Positions 13,952 through 21,370 of a stretch of 21,459 nt of DNA are shown here, in pieces. The stretch is from positions 1-21,459 of the forward strand of contig CAZYLK010000099.1 of assembly GCA_964648365.1 (NCBI GenBank). Direction: 5' to 3'. The stretch's first letter is position 1, and every line of letters starts with the position of its first letter. This DNA comes from SURF-32 sp964648365. GTDB taxonomy: Bacteria; Planctomycetota; Phycisphaerae; UBA1845. The position numbers were made by a program, and so were the translations under genes. Below the pieces are notes generated by a model. It searched no databases and was not told the origin of the DNA. It saw nothing but the letters and a program-made list of their open reading frames with translations.

Positions 13952-16081
13952 ATGCATTGCGGAATCCCCAGGCGCAAGCACTTGCGCGCAATGTCGCACG
14001 CCGTGTGCGGCGCAGCATTCTTCCTCTCCCACGGCACGGCCGCCGCTGAACGCCGCCCTGATGTCGAATGGATGCGAGGCGGGCACGACCGCCCGGTCAC
14101 GTCGGTCGCATACTCGTCGGATGGGCAACTCGTCCTGTCCGACAGCGCGGACAGTACGTTGAAACTGTGGCGAGCCACGGACGGCGTCTTGTTGCGCACG
14201 TTTATTGACGGTGCGACGGCGTCGGCACTCTCTCCGGACAGCCAACTGGTCGCCACTGGTGAATACAGCGGCTCCGTTTGGATACGGCGCGTCGCGGATG
14301 GGAGTCGGACGCGGATGGCCGAGGCACATGCCGAGAGCGTCACCTCGGTCGCCTTTTCGCCTGACGGCGAGATGATCGCGTCGGCAAGCATGGACACGCT
14401 GGTGAAGCTCTGGCGGGTTTCCGACGGAGCGCTGTTGCGCACGCTGGTTGGTCACGAAGACGAGGTCAACGCCCTCGCGTTCTCACCGGACGGTCTCACG
14501 CTTGCCTCGGCGAGCTCGGACGGCGCGGTCAGGCTTTGGCGCGTATCGGACGGCACACCGCAGGGAACCCTCACCGGCCACGAGAACCGATGTCTCTCGG
14601 TCGCGTTTTCGCCTGACGGCCAGAGGCTCGCATCGGGCGGCGCCGACCAGACCATCCGGTTATGGAGCCTCCCGAACCGTGAACCCATCCGCAGCCTGGA
14701 AGATCGCATGGGCCACGTCTACTCGGTTGCCTTTTCGCCCGACAGCCAGAGTCTTGCGTCGGGGAGCCGCGACGATCGCGTCAGGCTCTGGCGCGTCTCG
14801 GACGGCGCGCTGCATTGGACGGGCATACGACACTCGGAAGCGATCAACTCGGTGGCGATTTCGCCGGATGGCGCGACCGTGGTCGCGGCCAGTGAGGATT
14901 ACACCATTTCGCTCTGGAATCTGGCCGACGGAAAGCCCGCGGGGATGCTCACGGGTCATCCCGACAGCGTGAATTCCGTTGCCTACTCGCCCGATTCGCA
15001 ATGGTTGGTGTCCGCGAGCGACGGCGGCGAGGCTGACGACGTATCGACAGTGAGACTGTGGGACGCTGCTGACGGGTCACTCGTGCATGCCCTGGATACG
15101 ACGTGGGATGTCCAGTCCGTCTCGTTCTCGGATGACGGGAGCCTGCTGGCTACGAGCGCGAGTTCCACGGTGACGCTTTGGAGCGTCCCGGAAGGGAGCC
15201 GGCTCGGCACCTTGGAACGCTCGGGGGGATTGAACACCATTGCGTTTTCGCCGGACGGAGCGTTGGTGGCCGGCGGCACGAACGGAGGTTCGGTGGTGCT
15301 CTGGCGAGTCTCCGACGGACGCCTGATGCGCACGATGTCCGGCCACATCGACGCCGTCACATCGATCGCGTTTTCACCCGATGGCCGAAAGCTCGCGTCG
15401 ACCGGATACGACCGCAACATCATCATCTGGCGCGTCGAGTACGGCGCGCGACTGCAAACGCTATGGGGGCATACTGCCAGCGTGCACTCGATTGCGTACT
15501 CGCCTGACGGTAAATGGCTCGCAACAGGCAGCGCGGACAGGACGGTCAAACTTTGGCGTCCCAGGCAGTCATCGCCGCTACGGACGCTCGAAGGACACCA
15601 CCCGTTGCACGTCCACGCCGTCGCGTTCTCACCCGATGGCCGCTGGCTGGCATCGGCCAGCGGTTCGTTCCAGAGCAGTGAAAATACCCTCAATCTCTGG
15701 CGGGTCGCGGATGGCACACTGCTTCGCTCGTACGACTCGGAAACGGGATCGGCAATCCGTTCGCTCCAGTTTTCACCGGACGGCGAGCAGTTCGCCTACG
15801 GGCGATATGACGCGACCGTCGTCGTCGCACACAATCCGTTCAGCGCGCAGTCCGAATGCGGACTCGACGCCCGCGTGTATGCCCGATGCAAGGACGGCGG
15901 GCGACGCGTCGTCGGAACGATCAAACGAGCGATCCCTCGCACAGTGGTGACGTTCACGCTCGACGGGCAGACGCCGGTCGAGCGCACCACCGATGAAAAC
16001 GGGAAGGCCCGTGTGAAGTACCGGGGGAGTACGGTCGGGACGCATACCGTCGCCGCGTGCGCTCTGGAAGCGGACTGCTGA
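13952..16081 (+). CDS. Secreted WD40-repeat protein (14 repeats) with Cys-ended C-terminal domain
   Basis: A 709-residue protein with a signal peptide: basic RRKHLR, hydrophobic AVCGAAFFL, and a likely cut after GTAAA near residue 32. I count 14 WD40 units, most carrying SVAFSPDG, LASxSxD and VRLWRVSDG; the GH dipeptide is kept in about half. Fourteen is twice seven, so two full propellers are likely. Unit 2 and units 9-10 are the most worn. WD40 proteins usually bind partners inside the cell; an exported one, with no enzyme domain attached, is more likely a surface or periplasmic binding protein, but no ligand can be named. Residues 636-709 are the shared C-terminal domain (CGLDARVYARC, TTDENGKARVKY, GTHTV) ending in Cys709. 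The ATG has GGGAG (13939-13943) 8 bases upstream. Confidence 0.88.
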   Translation: MHCGIPRRKHLRAMSHAVCGAAFFLSHGTAAAERRPDVEWMRGGHDRPVTSVAYSSDGQLVLSDSADSTLKLWRATDGVLLRTFIDGATASALSPDSQLVATGEYSGSVWIRRVADGSRTRMAEAHAESVTSVAFSPDGEMIASASMDTLVKLWRVSDGALLRTLVGHEDEVNALAFSPDGLTLASASSDGAVRLWRVSDGTPQGTLTGHENRCLSVAFSPDGQRLASGGADQTIRLWSLPNREPIRSLEDRMGHVYSVAFSPDSQSLASGSRDDRVRLWRVSDGALHWTGIRHSEAINSVAISPDGATVVAASEDYTISLWNLADGKPAGMLTGHPDSVNSVAYSPDSQWLVSASDGGEADDVSTVRLWDAADGSLVHALDTTWDVQSVSFSDDGSLLATSASSTVTLWSVPEGSRLGTLERSGGLNTIAFSPDGALVAGGTNGGSVVLWRVSDGRLMRTMSGHIDAVTSIAFSPDGRKLASTGYDRNIIIWRVEYGARLQTLWGHTASVHSIAYSPDGKWLATGSADRTVKLWRPRQSSPLRTLEGHHPLHVHAVAFSPDGRWLASASGSFQSSENTLNLWRVADGTLLRSYDSETGSAIRSLQFSPDGEQFAYGRYDATVVVAHNPFSAQSECGLDARVYARCKDGGRRVVGTIKRAIPRTVVTFTLDGQTPVERTTDENGKARVKYRGSTVGTHTVAACALEADC

Positions 16082-16305
16082 CGGGCACGGGCCGCTAACG
16101 GCAGGCCGCGTGACGATTCCCGTGTCCGACGGGATGACGTGACCGGTGCCCAGGCCGCGCGGCGTCCAATGTGAATTGATCCGTGGCGAGCGCCGGCAGG
16201 CGCCCGCCACAACGAGAGCATTCATAACATCGGCGGACCGACGCTCGCGTCGCGACGCGCAGGACACGGCCCTCCGTCAGACGGCGGGAGCCATGAGGAA
16301 TCATC

Positions 16306-18189
16306 ATGACATCTATGTGCCTGATCTTAACAACGCTGGGACTATCGACCCAGGATTTGCAACAGGCGTCGGCCCGAGTCGCGCCGGCGACGCCATCGGA
16401 ACACCCAACACTCGCTTCGCCGACGTTCCGTAGGGGGCCATTCGTCAGCGTGCAAGTCAACGTCGACGAGAACGGTATGAACATCGTCGGCGACGCGGGC
16501 AACCAGCCGACGCTCGTTGTGGATCCGACGGACCCCGATCGAATGGCCATGGGCTGGCGCCAGTTCGAGCGGGCCAATCATGAGTTTCGCGATGCGGGAT
16601 ATGCATTCTCACGAAATGGCGGTCGGACGTGGAGCTTTCCCGGCATCCTTGCGGAGGCCCGGAGCGACCCGGTGCTGGACGCGGATGTGGACGGCCGCTT
16701 CTACTACTTCTGCATCTGTACGAGCGGCCTGTGTGCCGAGCTGTTTAGATCGGACAACGGGGGGCGAACGTGGGACGGCGCCGGGTGGTTTTTCCTGGAA
16801 CCCGAGGACAATCCTTGGATGGTCGTAGATCGGTCTGACGAGATCGGGCGCGGCAACATCTACGTTGCGGGGGCATTCGGGTTTATCCGCTCGGTCGATG
16901 GCGGCGATTCATTTCATCCGGGTAGCGGGGTTTCGCCTGACAATGGAACCCTCCATGTCGCCGCGGACGGCGCGGTCTACGCCGTCGATGCCGCCTACAG
17001 CATCGGAGGAGGCATCGTCGTCAGTCGTTCTGACGACGCCAGAGATCCGGAGCGTACACCCACGTTTCAGCGGCTCGCGTCACCAAACATCGGCGGACCC
17101 TTGAGCGGGGGCGGCCCCAACCGCACCGGTCGCAACGGCAGGTCATGCCTTGGCGTGGATGAATCTGGAGGGCGTTACGACGGCAACCTTTACATCGTGC
17201 AATCCACCTACGTGTCCGTCCATGAGCGAGCGGACATTCACTTGCTACGCAGCACCGACGGCGGCCGCACGTGGACTGAGCCCATCCGCGTCAACGACGA
17301 CCCGCCCAACAACTGGCAATGGTTCGCCGCCATGGACGTCGCGCCCGAGACCGGGCGCATCGACATCGTCTGGCATGACACCCGGAACACTGTTAGCGAG
17401 AATCAGTCGGAGTTGCACTACGCGTACTCGACGGACGGCGGGCAGACATTTTCGCAGAACATGCCCATCGGACCGATTTTCGACAGTTGGCTCGAAATGC
17501 GTACGCCATCCAGCCTGGGCGACTACCACCACGTCCGCAGCGACAACCAGGGCCCGCGCATCGCCTACACCGCCACCTACAACGGTGAACAGGATATCTA
17601 CTACCTCCACGCCCAACTCGACTGCAACGGCAACGGCCTGCACGACGGCGACGACGTGGCCCTGGGGCGCAGCCCGGACGTGAATGGCAACGGCGTGCCG
17701 GACGACTGCCCCTGCGACCCGATCGAATCGTTCAGCGTAGACTGCTGGGGCGGCCGTATGAGAGCGAAGGTGGCATCGACTTTCCCCGAGGGGGCCGAAG
17801 TGCTGATCCAGGCCAACGACGAGCCGATCCGCATCGACATCGACGACGCGGGACGCGGCGTTGCCCGGTGGTTTCCGCCGACCACCGGCTACCAGACGAT
17901 CGACGTGGACGGCTGCCCGATCTGGGGCGAGACGGTTGTATGCGAGTATCCCTGCCGCGCCATCAAGCGGGTGAAACTGACGTGCAGCGAGTCGCGCTTG
18001 AAGGCCAACGTCAGAACCGCTCTGCCTCAGGGATACACGGTCCATCTGATTCGAGATGGCGGCGCGCCCGTCCCGTTTCTGGTCGACGAGCGCGGGCGGG
18101 TCAAGGCAACCTGGGTCGTCGAGCCGGGCGAACACACGGTAAGCGTCGAAGAGTGCCCCGACACGCAGCGACAGGCCGCATGTGAGTAG
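16306..18189 (+). CDS. Secreted Asp-box (sialidase-like propeller) protein with two C-terminal domain copies
   Basis: A 627-residue exported protein with a short, weak signal peptide (MTSMCLILTTLGLS). Five Asp-box turns are visible: SRNGGRTW, SDNGGRTW, SVDGGDSF, STDGGRTW and STDGGQTF. They mark a sialidase-type beta-propeller fold, but the arginine triad and Tyr/Glu of true sialidases are not evident, so enzymatic activity is doubtful. Residues 439-467 are an Asp/Asn-rich calcium-type segment (DCNGNGLHDGDD, DVNGNGVPDD), very common in planctomycete exported proteins. Then come two tandem copies of the shared C-terminal domain, 468-549 and 550-627, the second ending AACE. ATG 16306 has GAGGA (16295-16299) 6 bases upstream. 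The 224 bases between this gene and the WD40 gene hold only a weak 6-bp hairpin (TCCCGT/ACGGGA). Same-strand order suggests related roles, but co-transcription is not shown. Confidence 0.85.
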   Translation: MTSMCLILTTLGLSTQDLQQASARVAPATPSEHPTLASPTFRRGPFVSVQVNVDENGMNIVGDAGNQPTLVVDPTDPDRMAMGWRQFERANHEFRDAGYAFSRNGGRTWSFPGILAEARSDPVLDADVDGRFYYFCICTSGLCAELFRSDNGGRTWDGAGWFFLEPEDNPWMVVDRSDEIGRGNIYVAGAFGFIRSVDGGDSFHPGSGVSPDNGTLHVAADGAVYAVDAAYSIGGGIVVSRSDDARDPERTPTFQRLASPNIGGPLSGGGPNRTGRNGRSCLGVDESGGRYDGNLYIVQSTYVSVHERADIHLLRSTDGGRTWTEPIRVNDDPPNNWQWFAAMDVAPETGRIDIVWHDTRNTVSENQSELHYAYSTDGGQTFSQNMPIGPIFDSWLEMRTPSSLGDYHHVRSDNQGPRIAYTATYNGEQDIYYLHAQLDCNGNGLHDGDDVALGRSPDVNGNGVPDDCPCDPIESFSVDCWGGRMRAKVASTFPEGAEVLIQANDEPIRIDIDDAGRGVARWFPPTTGYQTIDVDGCPIWGETVVCEYPCRAIKRVKLTCSESRLKANVRTALPQGYTVHLIRDGGAPVPFLVDERGRVKATWVVEPGEHTVSVEECPDTQRQAACE

Positions 18190-18237
18190 AGTGCTGCGCA
18201 CAACGTCGGCATGCAACGCCTGACGCAGGAAACCAGC

Positions 18238-19218
18238 ATGAATCGAACGGCGATCGGTTTCGCGGCGGTCATGCCGCTCGCGCTGCTGACCGGTTGCGGC
18301 GCCCCCGCCCCGTGCCGCGTGGTCGAGCCGGGTCAGCCGGCGTCGCCGCTCGATGTCGCGCCGTACCGCAGCACCGGGGACGTCTATGCCCCCGGCCCGC
18401 TCGCCGTCACGACGGTCGACGTCGGGCGCTGCGAGTTTGGTGCGCCGCGCCCCCTGCGCATTCACAGGCCGCAGGACGCCGGTGCGTACGCCCTCATCCT
18501 GTTTCAGCACGGCTTCATGACGCGCAATGCCGCGTACGACGAGATGCTGCGCCACGTCGCCAGCCACGGTTTCGTCGTGGTAGCGCCGCAGATGTATGAA
18601 CCGGGTCTGGCGGCGCTGCTGGGCAGCCCGACGGCCGCGGACGAGGCTGTCGCCGCCGCAGAGATCATCGCGTGGCTCGGCGCGCCTTCGGACTCGCCTG
18701 CGCATGCGGTCGGCCGCATGGATCTGCTCGCGATGGCGGGCCACTCCCGCGGGGGCAAGGTGGCGTGGGCGGTGGCGGCGGCCGGGGTTGACTCGTTGCG
18801 GGCGATCGCGTTCGTCGATCCCGTCGACGGCGCCGGCGGTCCGCTCGGGAACCAGCCCCGCGTTCTGGAGCAGCCGCTCCCGGCCAATCTGCCTGTACTG
18901 GCGATCGGCACCGAGCTGGGCGGCGCGTGCGCCCCGGCCGGGGACAATCATGAGCAGTTCTACGCCGCGGCGAGTGCCCCCGCCTGGCACGTCATCGCGC
19001 TGAACGTCGGCCACGGCGACGTGCTCGACGAACCGGACGCGCGGGCGGCCGCGCTCGTCTGCGCGTCCGGCTCTGATCGCGCCGGCATGCGCCGCCTGAC
19101 GGCCGGGCTGATGGTCGCCCTGTTCAAGGCGGCCTTGCTCGACGATCAGACCGCCTCTGAAGCGATTTCGCACTCGGCAGACGACGCGCCACTGGCGGTG
19201 ACGGTTGAGAGTAAGTAG
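18238..19218 (+). CDS. Chlorophyllase-like alpha/beta hydrolase lipoprotein
   Basis: A 326-residue alpha/beta hydrolase. The N-terminus MNRTAIGFAAVMPLALLTGC is a lipoprotein signal with Cys20 as the lipidated residue, so the enzyme should be membrane-anchored outside the cytoplasm. The fold is clear: ALILFQHGFM (oxyanion region, 85-94), nucleophile Ser170 in AGHSRGG, acid Asp194 in FVDPVDG and His259 in VGHGD. GHSRGG is the lipase motif of the chlorophyllase group, and the spacing and total length fit; bacterial members are often called dienelactone hydrolase-like or platelet-activating-factor acetylhydrolase-like. Real substrate unknown, probably an ester. ATG 18238 is preferred over ATG 18211 because AGGA (18227-18230) lies 7 bases upstream and it gives a clean lipoprotein signal. 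It follows the Asp-box gene by 48 bases and may share its message. Confidence 0.85.
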   Translation: MNRTAIGFAAVMPLALLTGCGAPAPCRVVEPGQPASPLDVAPYRSTGDVYAPGPLAVTTVDVGRCEFGAPRPLRIHRPQDAGAYALILFQHGFMTRNAAYDEMLRHVASHGFVVVAPQMYEPGLAALLGSPTAADEAVAAAEIIAWLGAPSDSPAHAVGRMDLLAMAGHSRGGKVAWAVAAAGVDSLRAIAFVDPVDGAGGPLGNQPRVLEQPLPANLPVLAIGTELGGACAPAGDNHEQFYAAASAPAWHVIALNVGHGDVLDEPDARAAALVCASGSDRAGMRRLTAGLMVALFKAALLDDQTASEAISHSADDAPLAVTVESK

Positions 19219-19284
19219 CGCAGCGACTGCCATGCTGGCCCAGTCGACGCCCACGGCAATGGCGACGGTCGCCGCCTGCGCCGG

Positions 19285-19290
19285 TATAAC
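19285..19290 (+). promoter_or_regulatory. Possible -10 box of dinG
   Basis: TATAAC ends 6 bases before the dinG ATG, the same spacing as at arsR, and there is no Shine-Dalgarno site between. No recognisable -35 box is found at 16-18 bases. If real, dinG would be transcribed as a leaderless message. Confidence 0.3.
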
Positions 19291-19296
19291 CGTGCC

Positions 19297-21249
19297 ATGA
19301 TCGCCGCCGACATGCTGGACCGGGGAGGCCTGATCTCGCAGAAGCTGCCGCGCTTCGAGTCCCGGCCGCAGCAGGTCGCCATGGCCCGCATGATCGAGAT
19401 CGCTCTGGAGGAGAAACAACACGCGCTGATCGAGGCCGGCACCGGCGTGGGCAAGAGTTTCGCCTACCTGCTGCCGGCCATCGATCACGCGGTGCGGACC
19501 GGCGAGCGCGTCGTCATCAGCACGCACACCATCGCCCTGCAGGAACAGCTTATCGGCAAGGACATTCCCTTCCTGCGCACGGTCTATCCCGAAAAGTTCA
19601 GCGCCGTGCTGCTGAAAGGCCGGTCGAACTACATCGGCCTGCGCCGTCTCAAGCGGACCGACGAGCGCGCGGACCTCGTCCTGCCCGACCGGCGCCATCG
19701 GCAGGAACTCGACCAGATCATCGACTGGGTCTACAAGACCAAGGACGGCACCCGCAGCGATCTGCCGTTCGACCCGTCGCTGCCGGTCTGGGAGCGGGTC
19801 AACAGCGACGCGGGCGACTGCCTCGGCCGCCGCTGCCCCACCTATAAGGAATGTTTCTATCAATACTCGCGGCGGCGGGCGGAGGAAGCGAAGATCCTCG
19901 TCGTCAATCACGCCCTGTTCTTTTCCGACCTCGCGCTGCGTCTGCGCGGGCGGGGCTTTCTGCCGGAGTATCACGCCGTCGTGCTCGACGAGGCACACAC
20001 CATCGAAGACGTCGCCGGCGATCACCTGGGTGCGGAGGTTTCCAGCACGCGGCTGCCCTACCTGTTCAACGTGCTCTACAACGACAAGACGGAAAAGGGC
20101 CTGCTGCGGCCCATCACCGACAAGGACGCCATGGCAGCCCTGTCGCGGGCGCGGCACGCGGGCGAGGACTTCTTTGTCGAGATCGCCGAATGGCAACGCA
20201 TGAAGGGTCGGCCCAACGGCCGGCTCGCTGCACCGCCGGAGGTGGACAACGTGCTGTCGCCGGCCCTGCGCGACCTGGCCGACGTGCTCGAGGACACGGA
20301 TACGAAGGGCAACCTCGACGATGCGGGCGACAAGTCGGAACTGGCGGGCATCATCGAACGCTGCCACGAGATCGCCGAATCGGTCGATGCCCTCCACCGG
20401 CACGCGCACCCGGACTGGGTCTACTGGCTCGAGGTGGAATCCGGGCGGCGGTTCCGCGTGACCCTGGCCGGTCAGCCGGTCGACGTGGCGCCGACGCTTC
20501 GCGAGCATCTGTTCAACGAGGTTCCGACCGTCATCATGACGTCCGCCACGCTGGCGGCCGACGGGCCGGAAGGCTTCGACTACGTCCGCCAGCGCGTCGG
20601 CGTGGAAGAATCGGCCGCGGCCACGCTCGGCTCGCCGTTCGAGTTCGAGCGGCTGGTCACCGTTCACGTCGAGGCGTCAATGCCCGATCCATCGTCCGGG
20701 CAACCCTTCATCGACGCGGCCGCGGAGCGCATCCGGCATTATGTCTCACTGACCGAGGGTCGCGCGTTCGTCCTGTTCACCAGCTTCGCCATGCTGCGGC
20801 AGTGCGCGGACACGCTCGCACCATTCTTCGACGAGCAGAAGATGCCGCTGCTGGTGCAAGGCGGCGGCATGCCGCGGACGCAGATGCTGGACACGTTCCG
20901 CAGCACGCCGCGGTGCGTGCTGTTCGGCGCCGACAGCTTCTGGGCCGGCGTGGACGTACCCGGCGAAGCGCTGTCCAACGTGATCATCGTGAAACTCCCC
21001 TTCGCCGCCCCGGATCGCCCGCTGGTGGAAGCCCGCGTCGAGCGTATCAAGGCCGCCGGCGGCAGCCCGTTCATGCAGTTCCAGGTGCCCGAGGCGATCC
21101 TCAAGTTCAAACAAGCCTTCGGCCGCCTCGTGCGTACGAAAGACGACACCGGCATCGTGGCCATTCTCGACCCGCGCGTCGTTACGAAGCATTACGGGAA
21201 GAAGTTTCTCAACGCGCTGCCGAAGTGCCGGGTGGAGGTGCATCGGTAG
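19297..21249 (+). CDS. dinG: DinG-family ATP-dependent DNA helicase
   Basis: A superfamily 2 helicase of the XPD/DinG group, acting 5'-3' on DNA repair or replication intermediates. Motifs in order: Q-like RPQQVAMA (23-30), Walker A EAGTGVGKS (46-54), motif Ia VVISTHTIALQEQ (72-84), DEAH box VVLDEAHTIEDVA (228-240), motif III MTSATL, a late FGADSFWAGVDVPG, and motif VI QAFGRLVRTKDD (606-617). In the iron-sulfur region three cysteines remain (Cys175, Cys180 and Cys186 in GDCLGRRCPTYKEC), but the first, usually in GRxNYxC, is Gly114 (KGRSNYIGLRRL). The 4Fe-4S cluster may thus be absent or differently held. The 650-residue length lacks an added exonuclease domain. ATG 19297 has no Shine-Dalgarno site; ATG 19312 is an alternative. 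The stop codon lies 3 bases before repeat copy C. Confidence 0.93.
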   Translation: MIAADMLDRGGLISQKLPRFESRPQQVAMARMIEIALEEKQHALIEAGTGVGKSFAYLLPAIDHAVRTGERVVISTHTIALQEQLIGKDIPFLRTVYPEKFSAVLLKGRSNYIGLRRLKRTDERADLVLPDRRHRQELDQIIDWVYKTKDGTRSDLPFDPSLPVWERVNSDAGDCLGRRCPTYKECFYQYSRRRAEEAKILVVNHALFFSDLALRLRGRGFLPEYHAVVLDEAHTIEDVAGDHLGAEVSSTRLPYLFNVLYNDKTEKGLLRPITDKDAMAALSRARHAGEDFFVEIAEWQRMKGRPNGRLAAPPEVDNVLSPALRDLADVLEDTDTKGNLDDAGDKSELAGIIERCHEIAESVDALHRHAHPDWVYWLEVESGRRFRVTLAGQPVDVAPTLREHLFNEVPTVIMTSATLAADGPEGFDYVRQRVGVEESAAATLGSPFEFERLVTVHVEASMPDPSSGQPFIDAAAERIRHYVSLTEGRAFVLFTSFAMLRQCADTLAPFFDEQKMPLLVQGGGMPRTQMLDTFRSTPRCVLFGADSFWAGVDVPGEALSNVIIVKLPFAAPDRPLVEARVERIKAAGGSPFMQFQVPEAILKFKQAFGRLVRTKDDTGIVAILDPRVVTKHYGKKFLNALPKCRVEVHR

Positions 21250-21252
21250 AAG

Positions 21253-21370
21253 AAAAAGGTGTCAGGATGATTTTTGCGCGTCGCCAGCCAGGAAACGGTT
21301 GCGACGTCCACACAGATTTGCGGCCGGCCGGCGCCTACCAGTACCGCAAAAATCATCCTGACACCTTTTT
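21253..21370. repeat. Inverted-repeat element, copy C (118 bp)
   Basis: The arms at 21253-21278 and 21345-21370 are perfect 26-bp inverted repeats. Both contain the GGTGTCAGGATGA core of copies A and B, begin with AAAAA and end with TTTTT. The 66-base interior differs from that of A and B. No target-site duplication is apparent. It fills the junction between dinG and a converging gene. A stem of 26 pairs with a terminal T-run on both strands could terminate transcription from either side; the long loop makes this uncertain. Confidence 0.85.

Noticed and set aside
16118..16134. Small hairpin after the WD40 gene as a terminator
   Set aside because: Only a 6-bp stem (TCCCGT/ACGGGA) with no T-tract; likely to occur by chance in GC-rich sequence.
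17245..20667. A very long open frame on the minus strand (over 1,100 codons)
   Set aside because: It is antisense to three well-supported genes (Asp-box protein, hydrolase, DinG), is rich in Arg, His, Asp and Gly as expected for the antisense of GC-rich coding sequence, and shows no domain.
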